Origin: Diphasiastrum complanatum | Lineage: Eukaryota > Streptophyta > Lycopodiopsida > Lycopodiales > Lycopodiaceae | Direction: 5' to 3' | Length of the DNA stretch: 64,000 nt | Assembly (NCBI GenBank): GCA_029204225.1 | Contig: CM055100.1 | Coordinates: 5,246,348-5,310,347 of the forward strand | In this document: in pieces, positions 10,898 through 21,929 of the stretch | Position numbering within the stretch: the first letter of the stretch is position 1 | Layout of the letters: every line of letters begins with the position of its first letter | Translations under genes and position numbers: made by a program | Notes under the pieces: model-generated | Databases searched by the model: none | What the model was told of the DNA's origin: nothing | The model's input: the letters and a program-made list of their open reading frames with translations, nothing else

Positions 10898-12843
10898 CAT
10901 CCGCTTTGGCCTAGAAGGCTTTTCGCTTGTGGTGCAATCCACAGTAGTTTCCCAAGTGGTAAACTAACACGGCTTGCCAATAAAAGTGTGAGCCTTTCAG
11001 TGTGTGGTTCCTCGGGCTCCACCATGTGAAAAGGTAATTCATGTTGGTGCAACCGATCATTCTGATCAAAGCACAGTGGTGAGCCAGTTTGCGGTTCCCG
11101 TTCGATGCCAAATGGAGGTTTCGTGGGATTGTCCCTTTCTTGCTCTTTTTCCTCCACTTGTGCTTTCTGTACCCAATGTCTTATTTTCTGGTACTGTCTT
11201 CTTTCTTCCCTCACATTTGGATATGGCGCTGAAGTTGAGGGTTGGTCGTCAGTGACCGAGGATGGTGGTGAGGGAGCCACTTCCTTCCTCTTCTGTGCTT
11301 GCGTGATGGCTAACACAGGAGCATGGAATTGGTGTCTTTTCGATGCCATCCCAGTTGGAACTATTGGTTGTTGTATCGCAATGAAGTTGAGAGGTGCACT
11401 GGTTCTAGGTTTTAATGGACAATTCTTGTAACAGTGTCCATAACTGCATTCTCGACAGAAGGATGTATATTGTCCCTCTTGTAGGAACATTCCGCAATTC
11501 TGTGTCCTTCGCCACATCCGTAGCAGCCGTAGTTCCTTCCGCCTTGACGCTGAGTTTGAGCTGCATAGGCTGCAACATATTCATTTATGGCAGGATCCAT
11601 AAATGGTTCATCTAGTCTGTACCATTGTTGCTACTCAGGTTGAGGTGGTACTTGCATCTCTGGTTCCGTTGTTGTCAGGTTTACATGGGCCACTTGATGA
11701 TTGACTGGCCCTGGTGGTGCAGGTAAGGCCATACGTTGTTGCTAATTCGGTGCGTCGAACCTCGGTGCTGCATTTGCTGCCCCTGGATGATAAGGATAAG
11801 AAGTCTGATAAGGACTTCTCTTCTGTTGAACAATCTAGGGGTTAAATGGGCAAAATGCCATATTGTGCGATGTTGCATTGCACAGATGGCAGAATCTATG
11901 TGTCAGTCTCAGATTTTGCTTTAGGACAAGACACTCGTTTGATGTATAGTTTTGCGTGCACATTGAATACCATACATTCTCCCGTCGAGGATACTGCAAC
12001 TGGTTTGGTTCTGGTTGATGTGGAGTTACTACTACAGTTCCCGGTAAGGCTTTCAATTTTTGGTCAAATTGCACCGTAAGTTGCTCCATCTGCTGTTTGT
12101 GTAATTTTGTCATTTGCTTTAACGACAGTTCTATGGATAGAGCGGATGCATTTGATGATGATGATGCTATCGAGGGAGTAGGAGTGTGGGTGGATGGATA
12201 TTCATCGTTAGATCCCTCGTCCCCTTCCTTGATGGCATCTTCCATAGCTTCTTGCAGAGTAGCATACTGCTCCCGTCGTTTCAATTCTCTTTTGATGCTT
12301 CATGGTAGTCCGGCTAGGAACCACATGATCACTGCATGATCGGGAGTTAGGACTGCACTGCACTTGGATCGTAGATGTTTGACCCGTTCAATATAGTCTT
12401 TGACCCTTTCTCATTTTTCCATCTTGACTTTCCTCAGCAGGAGAAACGGGTCTTCCAGGAACTTTCTTGGTTTAAAGCGCGTAATGAGAGCCGCTTTAAA
12501 CGCTTCCCAAGTAGATTTTTCTTCCTCTGACAGGTTGAAAAACCAATTCTGAGCCATTGCCAATAAGGACATGGGAAATAACATTAGCTTTTTCGCAGGT
12601 GTCCGTTCGTCGTAGATTTCAGAAGCTTGCTCGTAGATCTGGAGAAATCGGATGAGATCTGATGATCCGTCGTATTTTGGTATTTCCATCTGTGGTGCTC
12701 TCCGGACTGCTTGCAAGGGAGCGACAGGTACGGGTTGGCCCATTGGATCCATTGGTGTTGGTTTCGGTTCTGCCTCTTGTTGCACAGCTGCTAATCTGGG
12801 AAGGTGTGGCACTTGATTTGCTATTCTTCGTGTTATTGATCAT
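10898..12843 (-). pseudogene. Gypsy gag with four CCHC-like zinc knuckles
   Basis: The retrotransposon gag capsid core is at 12812-12411 (MEIPKYDGSSDLIRFLQIYE, LMLFPMSLLAMAQNWFFNL, STWEAFKAALITRFKP). Downstream are four knuckle-like motifs: CTQNYTSNEC (degenerate), CHLCNATSHNMAFC (canonical CX2CX4HX4C), CYGCGEGHRIAEC and CRECSYGHCYKNC (both with three residues before His). A Ser-rich and Gln-rich linker (12200-12050) lies between the capsid and the first knuckle. Several frame changes make this a pseudogene. Known role: capsid formation and RNA packaging. Confidence 0.8.
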
Positions 12844-12849
12844 CCCGAT

Positions 12850-14152
12850 CTCAGATTCATCCTATGGTGGATTCCAAAGTGATTGGATCTTGCTTATACA
12901 ATAGGATGCAGTCTGGATCTTAAGGATGTGATCAATCTGATCGGCCGGAAGTAAATTTTAGGCCTTTTGCGGTGGTTTTTCTTTGATAATGTTTTACTCC
13001 TTGGACTGATTGACCTGAGATTTTGACAGTAGTTGGATCTGATGCAGATCTTTCCACTGATCTAGTCTGCAAGGGTTCTCTTGTGCGAGGGTTGGCTGTG
13101 CGAGGGTTCTTTAGCTATTTTTGCAGGTAAAAAACTTGATATCTCTCAGATTTCTGGGAAGTAACTCTCTCAAGGATCACAATAGCTGGATCTGGATCAG
13201 ATCTCACTATGGAAATCTCTGCGAGAGTTAACTCTCGCACTAAGTGAAAATTTCACTGTATGCGAGGGTTCAAAACCACTAATTTGGCTTGATCTTCACC
13301 AAATCTCTGTACTAACTCTCGCAGGATTCATCACTAATGGAAATGGACATTCTGAATCGATTGAGAGGGTCTGCGAGAGTTCTTACTGGAAGGATTTGCT
13401 GGATCTTCAATTTTTAGTGATTTTTTAGCACTTAAATCCAATTTTTTGCTCACTGGAATCAAACTAACTCTCGCAGGCTCTTCAGTGTCCTTATCTCTAT
13501 GAGATGGAACTTCAGAATTTTTGTGAGAGCTCTTGCCCACTGGAACTGAAAATTTTGGTGTCTGCGAGGATTCACTAGTACTTTCCCACCTTTTTTTCAC
13601 TGGGAACTCTCGCACAGGCACTTAGACATCCAAATAACTCTCGCAAGCTTCTCTGTGTCTTGGTCTCACTTAGATGGAACTTCAGAGGGGTCTGCGAGAG
13701 TTCTTATCAAGATTTGAATTTTTTTTGGATTTTTTCAAGGGTTTTTTGAATTTTTTATGATTTTTCTCTAATTTTTGCAATCTGCTTGGAACTAACTCTC
13801 ACAGGCTTCTATGCAAGTCTGGAATAGTACCCTGGAGCTGCTGCCAGTCATGCAAGGGTTAATTCTCACTGGTTTTGGAGATATTAAAATCTGATGAGAT
13901 TTTAGGCTCTTTTTCTCTCCAAAATGTAGATTGGTGTGTTTTTTGGATTTTTTGGCTGGTTGGTTTGGGTTTCAAGCCCTTAGAGGCTGTTCAGGGCCTC
14001 CTCTACCCTCTCACACCTCCTCCGCTAGCTGTGAACAGTCTAAACACAAAAAAATAAGGAAAACTAACTCTAAACTCCCAAAAATCTACCTAAAACTACT
14101 CTACAAGCAAGAAAATAGCTAAAATGCAGCTACACTAGGTAGTGAGAACCTA
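12850..14152 (-). repeat. Gypsy leader with dispersed AACTCTCGCA / TGCGAGAGTT motifs
   Basis: The non-coding stretch between primer site and gag. Exact AACTCTCGCA begins at 13230, 13314, 13466, 13605 and 13636. Exact TGCGAGAGTT begins at 13220, 13372 and 13693. More one- or two-mismatch copies occur between 13070 and 13860. Two copies meet head to head to form a perfect 20-bp palindrome at 13220-13239. An open frame at 13621-13334 over the motifs has no domain. Confidence 0.8.
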
Positions 14153-14170
14153 TCCCCGACAACGTCGCCA
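14153..14170 (-). other. Primer-binding site of gypsy-1
   Basis: The minus strand reads TGGCGACGTTGTCGGGGA, two changes from the tRNA-Asp-type primer site. One base separates it from CTACA, the last five bases of the gypsy LTR. Confidence 0.75.
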
Positions 14171-14171
14171 C

Positions 14172-14176
14172 TGTAG
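14172..14176. other. Target-site duplication TGTAG, left copy (element A)
   Basis: TGTAG directly precedes the left LTR of element A and is repeated at 20381-20385. Confidence 0.9.
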
Positions 14177-14913
14177 TGTTGAATTTCACACGTGTGAACT
14201 GTCCACTACATGTACTTGTGATCTCCTAAGGTGTGTAGATGCACCAAGATCAAGACTAGATTGAGATTCAAGATCAATCTTGAATTCTATGGCAAAAACA
14301 CACTACTGCATGCATTCAATCACTTCCAACTCTCACTCACACATGTGGGAAGTATTCCAAAAATAATCTAAGTAAAAACAAGCTGCTCTCCTCGGGTAGA
14401 GAGGGAAAATGCATCATGAGCTCTCGGGTAGAGAGAGAAAGCTAGAAATCCAATAACTCACAAAATCCATGAAATCACCAAATCAATTGACTTCAAAATG
14501 AGGAGTACAATGATACTAGTAGGTCCACGAGCTACCACTATGCTTAACTATGATTGGACCATATTTTGTCACCTCTTGATCCTATTGGATCATTGATCTA
14601 TGCACCTCTTAATTCTATTGGACTATATTCAAGCACACCTCAATTTCCTATTGGACCTCACAAGGTTCCACCTCTAAATCCTATTGGACCTCTTGGAATT
14701 CATCAAACAAAAACTTTACACTTGTCTACACTCTAATTAGCAAGTGTTTAGCCTCTTACTCTATTTTGGCTCAATAGTGGCATTAAAAGTGGAAATGCAT
14801 AATTTGCCATCTATGCCAAATTTATTCCTATCAACATCCTACACCTAGATGCTTGATGTAAAAAATATAAGACCCCTATATCTAACATAGATAATCTTTT
14901 TCAATTCTTCACA
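14177..14913 (-). repeat. Element A 3' LTR
   Basis: Starts TGTTGAATTTCACACG and ends TTCTTCACA as read on the plus strand. It matches 19656-20380 over its length. It contains the palindrome TTCACACGTGTGAA at 14185-14198. Confidence 0.95.
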
Positions 14914-14927
14914 CTCCTCCTAAAAAA
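14914..14927 (-). other. Element A polypurine tract
   Basis: The minus strand reads TTTTTTAGGAGGAG immediately before the 3' LTR, the normal site of plus-strand priming. Confidence 0.85.
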
Positions 14928-14931
14928 TTAT

Positions 14932-17900
14932 CTATGAAGATTTGAGCATTGATCTTGATATAACTCCAAGATTAGATCTATGCTTGATGAAAGCACTTTT
15001 GCTCAAAGGCTTGGTGAGTAGATTGGCAATACAAGAGGACGAGTTGACATGCTCCAAATAGATTTCTCCTCCAATAAGCTTTTCTCTCACAAAATGGTGT
15101 GCCACTTCTATGTGCTTGCTTCTTGCATGAAATATGGGATTATTGGCAAGAGCTTGGGCCGAGATGTTATCACACTTGATCATTGGTAGATCATCCTCCT
15201 TGATGCACTTTAGTTTTATTAATAACCTCTTGATCCAAAGCACTTCTTTGGTAGTTGTAGTGAGTGCTTTGTACTCGGCCTCACATGAAGAGAGAGATAT
15301 AGTATCTTGCTTTTTGGAAAGCCAAGATATTAGATTGCCTCCAAGAAAGATAGTGTATGCACTAATAGACTTTTGATCCATCTTGTCACTTGCAAAGTCC
15401 GAATCCGAGTAGCCAATAATGGATAGATCTTCACTTTTATAGAGTAGGCCATAATTACAAGATGAAGATACATATCTTAGAATCCTCTTGGCCATCTTCC
15501 AATGATGGATCCTAGGATCTTGCATAAATTGACTCAATTTGTGCACACAAAAACTAAGATCGGGCCTAGTAATGGTAAGCCAAATCAAGGAGCCTACAAG
15601 ACTCCTAAAAAGTGTGATGTCCTCAAAGGATCTTTCATCACCTTTATTAGGATCTTTTACAATTTGCTCCATTGGAGTATCTATGCTCTTAGAATTTTCC
15701 ATATGGAATTTTTTCAACATAGAGTGAGCATATCTAGATTGGCATATAAAGACATGATTTTCATAAAAATCAATTTCTAGGCCTAGGATGTAATGTATCT
15801 CTCCTAGATCTTGCATTTTAAACTCACATCCAAGTGCTAGCTTGGTTTCATCAACTAGCTTGATACAACTTCCACAAAGAATAATGTCATCAACATAAAT
15901 TAGAAGAATGACAATATTGCTATCAACAAACTTTAGATACATGGAAGGATCATAGTCACTAAGAGTAAATCCTAGTGAGATAAGAAAAGAGTTAAGTCTT
16001 GAATACCATGATCTTGGTGCTTGCTTGAGTCCATAAAGACTTTTGAAGAGCAAGCACACTTTGGACTCATCCTTGATGAATCCTTGAGGTTGTTCCATAT
16101 AGATCTCCTCCTCAAGATAACCATTTAGAAAAGCATTGGATACATCTAATTGGAACACCTTCCACTTGAAAAAACAAGCAAGAGAAATAAGAATTCTTAT
16201 TGTCACCATCTTTGCAATGGGTGCAAAGGTCTCCTCATAATCAAGACCATGGATTTGAGCAAATCCTTTGGCACATAGTCTTGCTTTATGCTTGTTGATG
16301 GTGCCATCATGATTGAACTTGATCCGAAATACCCACTTGCAACCAATCACATGCTTGTTGGAAGGAGGATCCACAAGCTCCCAAGTATTGTTGGTGATCA
16401 ATGCATTATACTCTTGCTTCATGGCATCATACCACTCCTTGGTATTGAGTGCCTCTTGTACATTCTTTGGCTCTTCATGAGAGACATAAAAAACATAATT
16501 AGTGGAATCAAGATCCACTTGTTTGCCTTTGTCAACATATGAGAGCCTCTTAGGCTCGGATCTATCTCTCATGGACCTTCTTGGTGAGAAAATCCGAGGA
16601 GAGTCTTCTTCAAATCTCGACCCCATCACATCACGATTGTCTTCAAAATCAATAATTTGTGATGCATCCATAGATTTCTTGATCTCGGCCTCTTCAAATG
16701 ATGAGTGTTGATCTTCATGAAAGACAACATCTCTACTTTCAATAACTTGAGAAGTAGAGAGTATAAAGACTCTATAGGCCTTCTTGGTGGATGAGTATCC
16801 AACCATGATCCCTTTGCATGCACTAGTATCTTCCTTCTTCCTTGTTTCCAAGGGAATATGGACAAAGCATAAGCATCCAAAAACTCTAAGGTGATCAACC
16901 TTAGGCTTCTTCAAAAATAAGATTTCATATGGTGACTTTCCTCCAAGAGCTATATGTGGGAGCCTATTGCAAAGATAATTTGCACAATTAATGGCTTCTC
17001 CCCAAAAATCTTTGGGCAAAGATGCCTCAATTCTCATAGATTTTGCACATTCACATAGAGATCTATTCTTTCTCTCGGCCACTCCATTTTGAGATGGAGA
17101 GTAGGCACAAGAAAACTCTCTTTTAATGCCTTCAAGCTCACAAAAATCTTGAAATTTATTGGAGATATATTCACCACCTCCATCACTTCTAAGAGCTTTA
17201 ATCTTGAATGAGAATTGCTTCTCTACATAAGCTTTAAAAATAAGGAAATGATCAAACACCATAGATTTTGAAGCAAGAAGATATATCCAAGTGAATCTTG
17301 TGTAATCATCAATGAAAGTAACAAAACAAGTGGCTCCTCCCTTGCTTGTAGTTGATGAGAAATGCACATCTGAGTGGATTAACTGCAAAGGATGCTTGCT
17401 TTTGATAGAAGATCTTGTAAATGGCTTTTTGTGAGATTTAGCAATAGCACAAGTCTCACAAGGCTTGATCTTCTTGGAGAATGAATTTGGCAAGCCAATA
17501 GCTTTGGATTCTTTGATCATAGAGAGCATGGATTTGTAGTTGGGATGTCCCAACCTCCTATGCCATAATTCCTCCATAGAGAGCTTGTTCACAAGAGCAA
17601 CATTACAAGCATTCACATACTCATTTGGATCTAGTTTATAGATGCCACCAAATCTAGATCCTAATGCAAGTATCTCATCATTCTTCTTGATAGTGCAAGT
17701 ATCAACATTGAATTTTACATCAAGGCCATTATCAAGCAATTGGCCAACACTAATAAGATTCTTGGTAAGCTTAGGTACATAAAGAACTCTAGAGAGAGAA
17801 AGAACTTTAGAGGATGCAAGCTTCAAGGGAATGTTCCCTATGCCTTCAATAGGACATTCAAAATCATTTGCAGTGTATATTGATTTCTTCACTCCATCAT

Positions 17901-18921
17901 AAGGTGCAATAGAAGAGAAAGAGTCCTTGGAGCTACACATATGTGAAGAGGCTCCACTATCAATATACCATAGGCCGTCCTTCTTGAAAGGAGTAGATGA
18001 GAAACTAGAGACCAGAAGAGATCCCTCTCCATCACTTGCAATAGTGTCTTCCTTCTCATTGGTAATATTGGCTTGCTTGAGTTGATTCTTCTTTTTGAAG
18101 CAATTGGTGGCATAATGTCCTTTCTTGCCACAATAAAAGCACTTGATCTTCTTCTTCTTCTTGAGCTTGGATGATGAAGCATTAGAGGAATCATCTTCCT
18201 CCTCATCTTTGTCTTTGGATTTGACTTTGTCCTTGCTTGAGGATTGTTGATGTTGGTTCTTGCTCCTCTCTTTGTGCTTATCCTTAGCAAAAAGAGCTTT
18301 GCCATCATTATGAGTGAGAGAAAGCTTGTCCATCCTCAAGAGCTTGTACTCTTGTCTTGATTCTTCTGAAATTAGCACACTTTGGAGAGCCTCCAAACTT
18401 GGTAGCTCCTCCTTAATGGCATAGGATTGGACAAGGTTATCAAATTCACTTCTCAAGCCATTGAGAATGACTTGAACTAGCTCATTTTGATTGATGGAAT
18501 CACCAATGCAAGCAAGCTCTCTATGAATATCTTTTACTCTCAAAACATAACTAGATGCACTCTCATCACTCTTTTGGCTACTTTGAAAGATTTGATTCCT
18601 AAGAGTGAGAAGCCTAGAGGTATTCTTAGCCTCATAGATAGTCTTGAGACAATCCAAAGCTTCTTTGGCTGTTGTACAAGTACCTATCTCCCTCAATATC
18701 TCATTAGAGACATTCATCTTAATGTAGTGGAGAGCCATCCTAGCTCTCTTTTTGTATTTTTGAACCTCTTGAAGAACTTGTGGTTCTTCTTCAAGGCCAA
18801 GAACTATGTCCATCACGTCTTGAAGGATCAAGATGGACTCCATCCTCATTTTCCAAATTGAATAATTTGAAGTGGTCAATCTTTCACTTGGTTCCAACAA
18901 GGATGAACCCATTGAAGACAT
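14932..18921 (-). CDS. Element A Ty1/copia gag-pol polyprotein (1329 aa)
   Basis: The start was chosen at the first ATG in frame (18919-18921). The frame extends a little upstream only through non-ATG codons. Domains in order: UBN2-type gag (about 1-230); zinc knuckle C261-C264-H269-C274; protease WYIDSGASSHM with catalytic D321; integrase HHCC module (H454, H459, C488, C491) and catalytic D518, D580, E616 with the DD35E spacing; RT with YVDD at 1009-1012; RNase H to the end (LTKPLSK). The order protease-integrase-RT-RNase H defines copia. No stop or frameshift interrupts it, so it may encode a working polyprotein. Length fits the family. Confidence 0.95.
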   Translation of the reverse strand: MSSMGSSLLEPSERLTTSNYSIWKMRMESILILQDVMDIVLGLEEEPQVLQEVQKYKKRARMALHYIKMNVSNEILREIGTCTTAKEALDCLKTIYEAKNTSRLLTLRNQIFQSSQKSDESASSYVLRVKDIHRELACIGDSINQNELVQVILNGLRSEFDNLVQSYAIKEELPSLEALQSVLISEESRQEYKLLRMDKLSLTHNDGKALFAKDKHKERSKNQHQQSSSKDKVKSKDKDEEEDDSSNASSSKLKKKKKIKCFYCGKKGHYATNCFKKKNQLKQANITNEKEDTIASDGEGSLLVSSFSSTPFKKDGLWYIDSGASSHMCSSKDSFSSIAPYDGVKKSIYTANDFECPIEGIGNIPLKLASSKVLSLSRVLYVPKLTKNLISVGQLLDNGLDVKFNVDTCTIKKNDEILALGSRFGGIYKLDPNEYVNACNVALVNKLSMEELWHRRLGHPNYKSMLSMIKESKAIGLPNSFSKKIKPCETCAIAKSHKKPFTRSSIKSKHPLQLIHSDVHFSSTTSKGGATCFVTFIDDYTRFTWIYLLASKSMVFDHFLIFKAYVEKQFSFKIKALRSDGGGEYISNKFQDFCELEGIKREFSCAYSPSQNGVAERKNRSLCECAKSMRIEASLPKDFWGEAINCANYLCNRLPHIALGGKSPYEILFLKKPKVDHLRVFGCLCFVHIPLETRKKEDTSACKGIMVGYSSTKKAYRVFILSTSQVIESRDVVFHEDQHSSFEEAEIKKSMDASQIIDFEDNRDVMGSRFEEDSPRIFSPRRSMRDRSEPKRLSYVDKGKQVDLDSTNYVFYVSHEEPKNVQEALNTKEWYDAMKQEYNALITNNTWELVDPPSNKHVIGCKWVFRIKFNHDGTINKHKARLCAKGFAQIHGLDYEETFAPIAKMVTIRILISLACFFKWKVFQLDVSNAFLNGYLEEEIYMEQPQGFIKDESKVCLLFKSLYGLKQAPRSWYSRLNSFLISLGFTLSDYDPSMYLKFVDSNIVILLIYVDDIILCGSCIKLVDETKLALGCEFKMQDLGEIHYILGLEIDFYENHVFICQSRYAHSMLKKFHMENSKSIDTPMEQIVKDPNKGDERSFEDITLFRSLVGSLIWLTITRPDLSFCVHKLSQFMQDPRIHHWKMAKRILRYVSSSCNYGLLYKSEDLSIIGYSDSDFASDKMDQKSISAYTIFLGGNLISWLSKKQDTISLSSCEAEYKALTTTTKEVLWIKRLLIKLKCIKEDDLPMIKCDNISAQALANNPIFHARSKHIEVAHHFVREKLIGGEIYLEHVNSSSCIANLLTKPLSKSAFIKHRSNLGVISRSMLKSS

Positions 18922-19642
18922 TTGAAGTGAAGAAAACTCAAATGATGAACAATAGATGTTGTTACACACTTTCAATAGGATCCAGTAATTGAGTACTATC
19001 TCCTCCTATGAAAGATCTTACAACAATTTGTGAATTGATTCTCACTAGCTACTCAAATCTCTCTAAAACAAGATCTATTTCACATCAAATGATGGAGTAT
19101 AGGCAAAGTTAGGATCTAACACTCTTAGCACGTGTGAAATACACTAAGAAACCAAATTTGACTCAAATACAATGATATTGCATGAAACAAAATGGCTAAG
19201 ATCTCAAAACAATGCCTAGATCACATATAGATGAGATTGGCAAGCATACAACTATGATTTTGGATCAACCAAGCAATCTCTTGACCAAACCAAATGTGTC
19301 CACCCAGGTCTAGGTGCCCTACCTAACCCTCTTCAAAAGCTTATAACTTTTGATTGGCACAACCAAATGGCATGAAACTGATTGCAATAGAAACTAGACA
19401 AAAATAGCTTCAATGGATCAAATATGAGAGAGAAATTCCAAACTGAAATTGGATGTTCCTCACACGTGTCTGAGCACCTGATTCCGTACAGTACCAGGTC
19501 AGACCCAATCAATGTCCTTTTGATCTCTTTTGATCCAAGATTGAACAAGATAGCTCGGAAAATGGGCCTTGACAACTTCTAGCTCAAGATTGATGAAAAT
19601 TTTTTCACTTAGATGGATCAAAATGCATGGTGATCTTAGGTA

Positions 19643-19655
19643 GGCTCTGATACCA
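19643..19655 (-). other. Element A primer-binding site
   Basis: The minus strand reads TGGTATCAGAGCC directly after the 5' LTR, complementary to the 3' end of initiator tRNA-Met. Confidence 0.93.
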
Positions 19656-20380
19656 TATTGAATTTCACACGTGTGGATTGTCCACTACTGTACTTGTGAT
19701 CTCCTAAGGTGTGTAGATGCACCAAGATCAAGACTAGATTGAGATTCAAGATCAACCTTGAATCCTATGGCAAAAACACACTACTACATGCATTCAATCA
19801 CTTCCAACTCTCACTCACACATGTGGGAAGTATTCAAAAAATAATCTAAGTAAAAACAAGCTGCTCTCCTCGGGTAGAGAGAGAAAATGCATCATGAGCT
19901 CTCGGGTAGAGAGAGAAAGCTAGAAATCCAATAACTCACAAAATCCATGAAATCACCAAATCAATTGACTTCAAAATGAGGAGTACAATGATACTAGTAG
20001 GTTCACGAGCTACCACTATGCTTAACTATGATTGGACCATATTTTGTCACCTCTTGATCCTATTGGATCATTGATCTATGCACCTCTTAATTCTATTGGA
20101 CTATATTCAAGCACACCTCAATTTCCTATTGGACCTCACAAGGTTCCACCTCTAAATCCTATTGGACCTCTTGGAATTCATCAAACACTTGTCTACACTC
20201 TAATTAGCAAGTGTTTAGCCTCTTACTCTCTTTTGGCTCAATAGTGGCATTACAAGTGGAAATGCATAATTTGCCATCTATGCCAAATTTATTCCTATCA
20301 ACATCCTACACCTAGATGCTTGATGTAAAAAACATAAGACCCCTATATCTAACATAGATAATCTTTTTCAATTCCTCACA
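19656..20380 (-). repeat. Element A 5' LTR
   Basis: Matches the 14177-14913 LTR. Its inner end reads TATTG where the partner has TGTTG, a single change at the terminus. It contains the G-box palindrome in slightly altered form near 19664. Confidence 0.95.
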
Positions 20381-20385
20381 TGTAG
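20381..20385. other. Target-site duplication TGTAG, right copy (element A)
   Basis: Second copy of TGTAG. It is also the terminal five bases of the gypsy-1 LTR. Confidence 0.9.
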
Positions 20386-20624
20386 GGTCAAAGATCTTGC
20401 GTAGTATAGCCCTCCTGCCTGTCAACAAGGGTTAGATCACTGGATAGACACCTAACTATGCATAGATGCTATTTTTAATTAGTTTCCTACTTCCTCCATT
20501 GACTCTATTCACCACTAACACTACCCACATTTAACTCTACTCCTCGACACTAACATTCATCATGATTTTAGGCTGAATGAGAAGAAAAGAAGTGAATAGG
20601 GAAAGGAGAAGAGAGAACAAGAGA

Positions 20625-20626
<2 letters not shown>

Positions 20627-20674
<48 letters not shown>
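20627..20674. repeat. (GA)n microsatellite
   Basis: About 24 GA units inside the gypsy LTR region. Confidence 0.95.
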
Positions 20675-20677
<3 letters not shown>

Positions 20678-20861
20678 GGAGAGAGGTGAGATGGAGGTTA
20701 GCTCAAATGCTCAATGTCATTGCTTATGGAGAAACCTTAACTAATCACAAACAAAAAGCATGGAAGAAATGGAAATAACAAGCAATCACAACAATAGCAT
20801 GAGCAAGAGTGATTAGCGAATGAGGATGCTTGAGCTCTCAAAATAGTAGAGTCTCCTCTTT

Positions 20862-21170
20862 CCATCATTAGTGAGGGTATTCATGATGATGAACTTGTTC
20901 AAATCATTTTGAATGGTCTTGGAGATGAGTTCTCCAATATTGTACAAAGCTTTGCTATTCAAGATGCACTACCTTCCATTGACAAGCTCCATAGTCTGCA
21001 TGTGGCCAAGGAAAGTAGGATCCTTCGTGTCAAGCAAAGGATTGGATCCTTGAAGTTGCATGATGGTGATGAGAAGGCCAACTTCTCAAGCAAAGGAAAG
21101 GCAAAGTCAAAGAAGAAGATCCAACAAAAGGAGACCAAAAGTGATGATGTTGGGGGTATTCTCAATGAAT
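20862..21170 (+). pseudogene. Ty1/copia gag fragment
   Basis: Translates to a gag segment (DDELVQIILNGLGDEFSNIV, then FAIQDALPSIDKL and [17 protein letters not shown]) homologous to the middle of gag in elements B, C and the 6.5-7.6 kb remnant. The start of gag, the zinc knuckle and all of pol are missing. It stops 100 bases before the left LTR of element B. Confidence 0.85.
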
Positions 21171-21269
21171 TGTAAATTAATAAATTCGACCAATAAAATG
21201 TGTTGCAACGGCATGGCATCCTACGCATGTAAGCCCATGGCCCAATGAGCACACAAATTTAAGAGTAAA

Positions 21270-21274
21270 TAAAA
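21270..21274. other. Target-site duplication TAAAA, left copy (element B)
   Basis: TAAAA precedes the left LTR and recurs at 27706-27710. Confidence 0.9.
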
Positions 21275-21929
21275 TGTGAAAATTGTCAACATTTCCTAGC
21301 TAGTTTGAGGCCTAAATTGGCTAAAATTGTAAATAGTTTTGGTTCTGGAGTTTCACACGTGTGAAACAGGCCACAATGTTTTTATTTACTGTATTTTTTC
21401 AGTATGATGAAGTGTCAAACTTCATACCCTTCAAAATGAGACCATTTTGATGTATTTTGGTCATATAAGCCATTTTTAGCTATTTTTCCTATATAGGGAA
21501 TATCTAGGGTCAAGTACCTTCTAGAGAGAGGAGAGAGAGTCATCTTCCTCATCCATAAATAGTAGGGAAGTCGTGGAGAACAGGTTGGAGAAACCTTTTG
21601 TATGCTTCATTGAGATCAATAGATCATTGTCATTGTTTCTTCCTCCATTGAGAGCATTGTTGTGTGTATTGTCTTCAAGCTATTGTGTATGATCTTAGGT
21701 GCTTTCCAAAAGTGATAGGCTGATGTATTATGGACTGTATAATGCTATTTTGGGCCGCACTTGATGTTTATGGAAGTTTCCATTTGTGATAAATGCTTTT
21801 TGATCAAGTTCTTTGCATTCTAGGTAGCATAGAATGTGTTGCCAATTCCTAGCTTATGTAGTTTGGAGTGCAAGCATTCAAGCCAATGATCTTGGAGTTT
21901 AGATCCACTTAGGATCTGTATTTTTCACA
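21275..21929 (+). repeat. Element B 5' LTR
   Basis: TGTGAAAATTGTC to TTTTTCACA. It carries TTCACACGTGTGAA at 21352-21365 in the U3 part. Confidence 0.96.

Larger units (their letters stand above)
7608..14171 (-). mobile_element. Decayed Ty3/gypsy element (gypsy-1), 3' end lost, 5' LTR separated by element A
   Basis: In minus-strand order it has a primer site (14153-14170), a long leader (about 12850-14150), gag with several zinc knuckles (12843-10900), a protease motif (about 10750), RT/RNase H (9809-8520) and integrase (about 8090-7608). Frameshifts and stops are frequent, so it cannot act on its own. The integrase is cut at about 7608, where copia sequence begins. The 5' LTR is not at 14172 as expected but at 20381, because copia element A was inserted between it and the primer site. 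Confidence 0.85.
14177..20380 (-). mobile_element. Complete Ty1/copia element A (6.2 kb)
   Basis: The whole element is bounded by LTRs at 14177-14913 and 19656-20380 with TGTAG target-site duplications outside. It has a tRNA-Met-type primer site at 19643-19655, a purine tract at 14914-14927 and one uninterrupted gag-pol frame. The LTRs differ by scattered substitutions and an indel of about ten bases, so the insertion is moderately recent. It sits exactly where the gypsy-1 LTR ends, a nested insertion. Confidence 0.95.
20381..20855 (-). repeat. Gypsy-1 5' LTR (outer limit uncertain)
   Basis: This sequence was joined to the gypsy-1 primer site at 14170 before element A inserted. On the plus strand it starts TGTAGGGTC, the inverse of an LTR ending in CTACA. 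No second copy exists in the window, so the far end is not fixed. It must lie before the copia gag fragment at about 20862. It contains a (GA)n microsatellite at 20627-20674. Confidence 0.6.
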
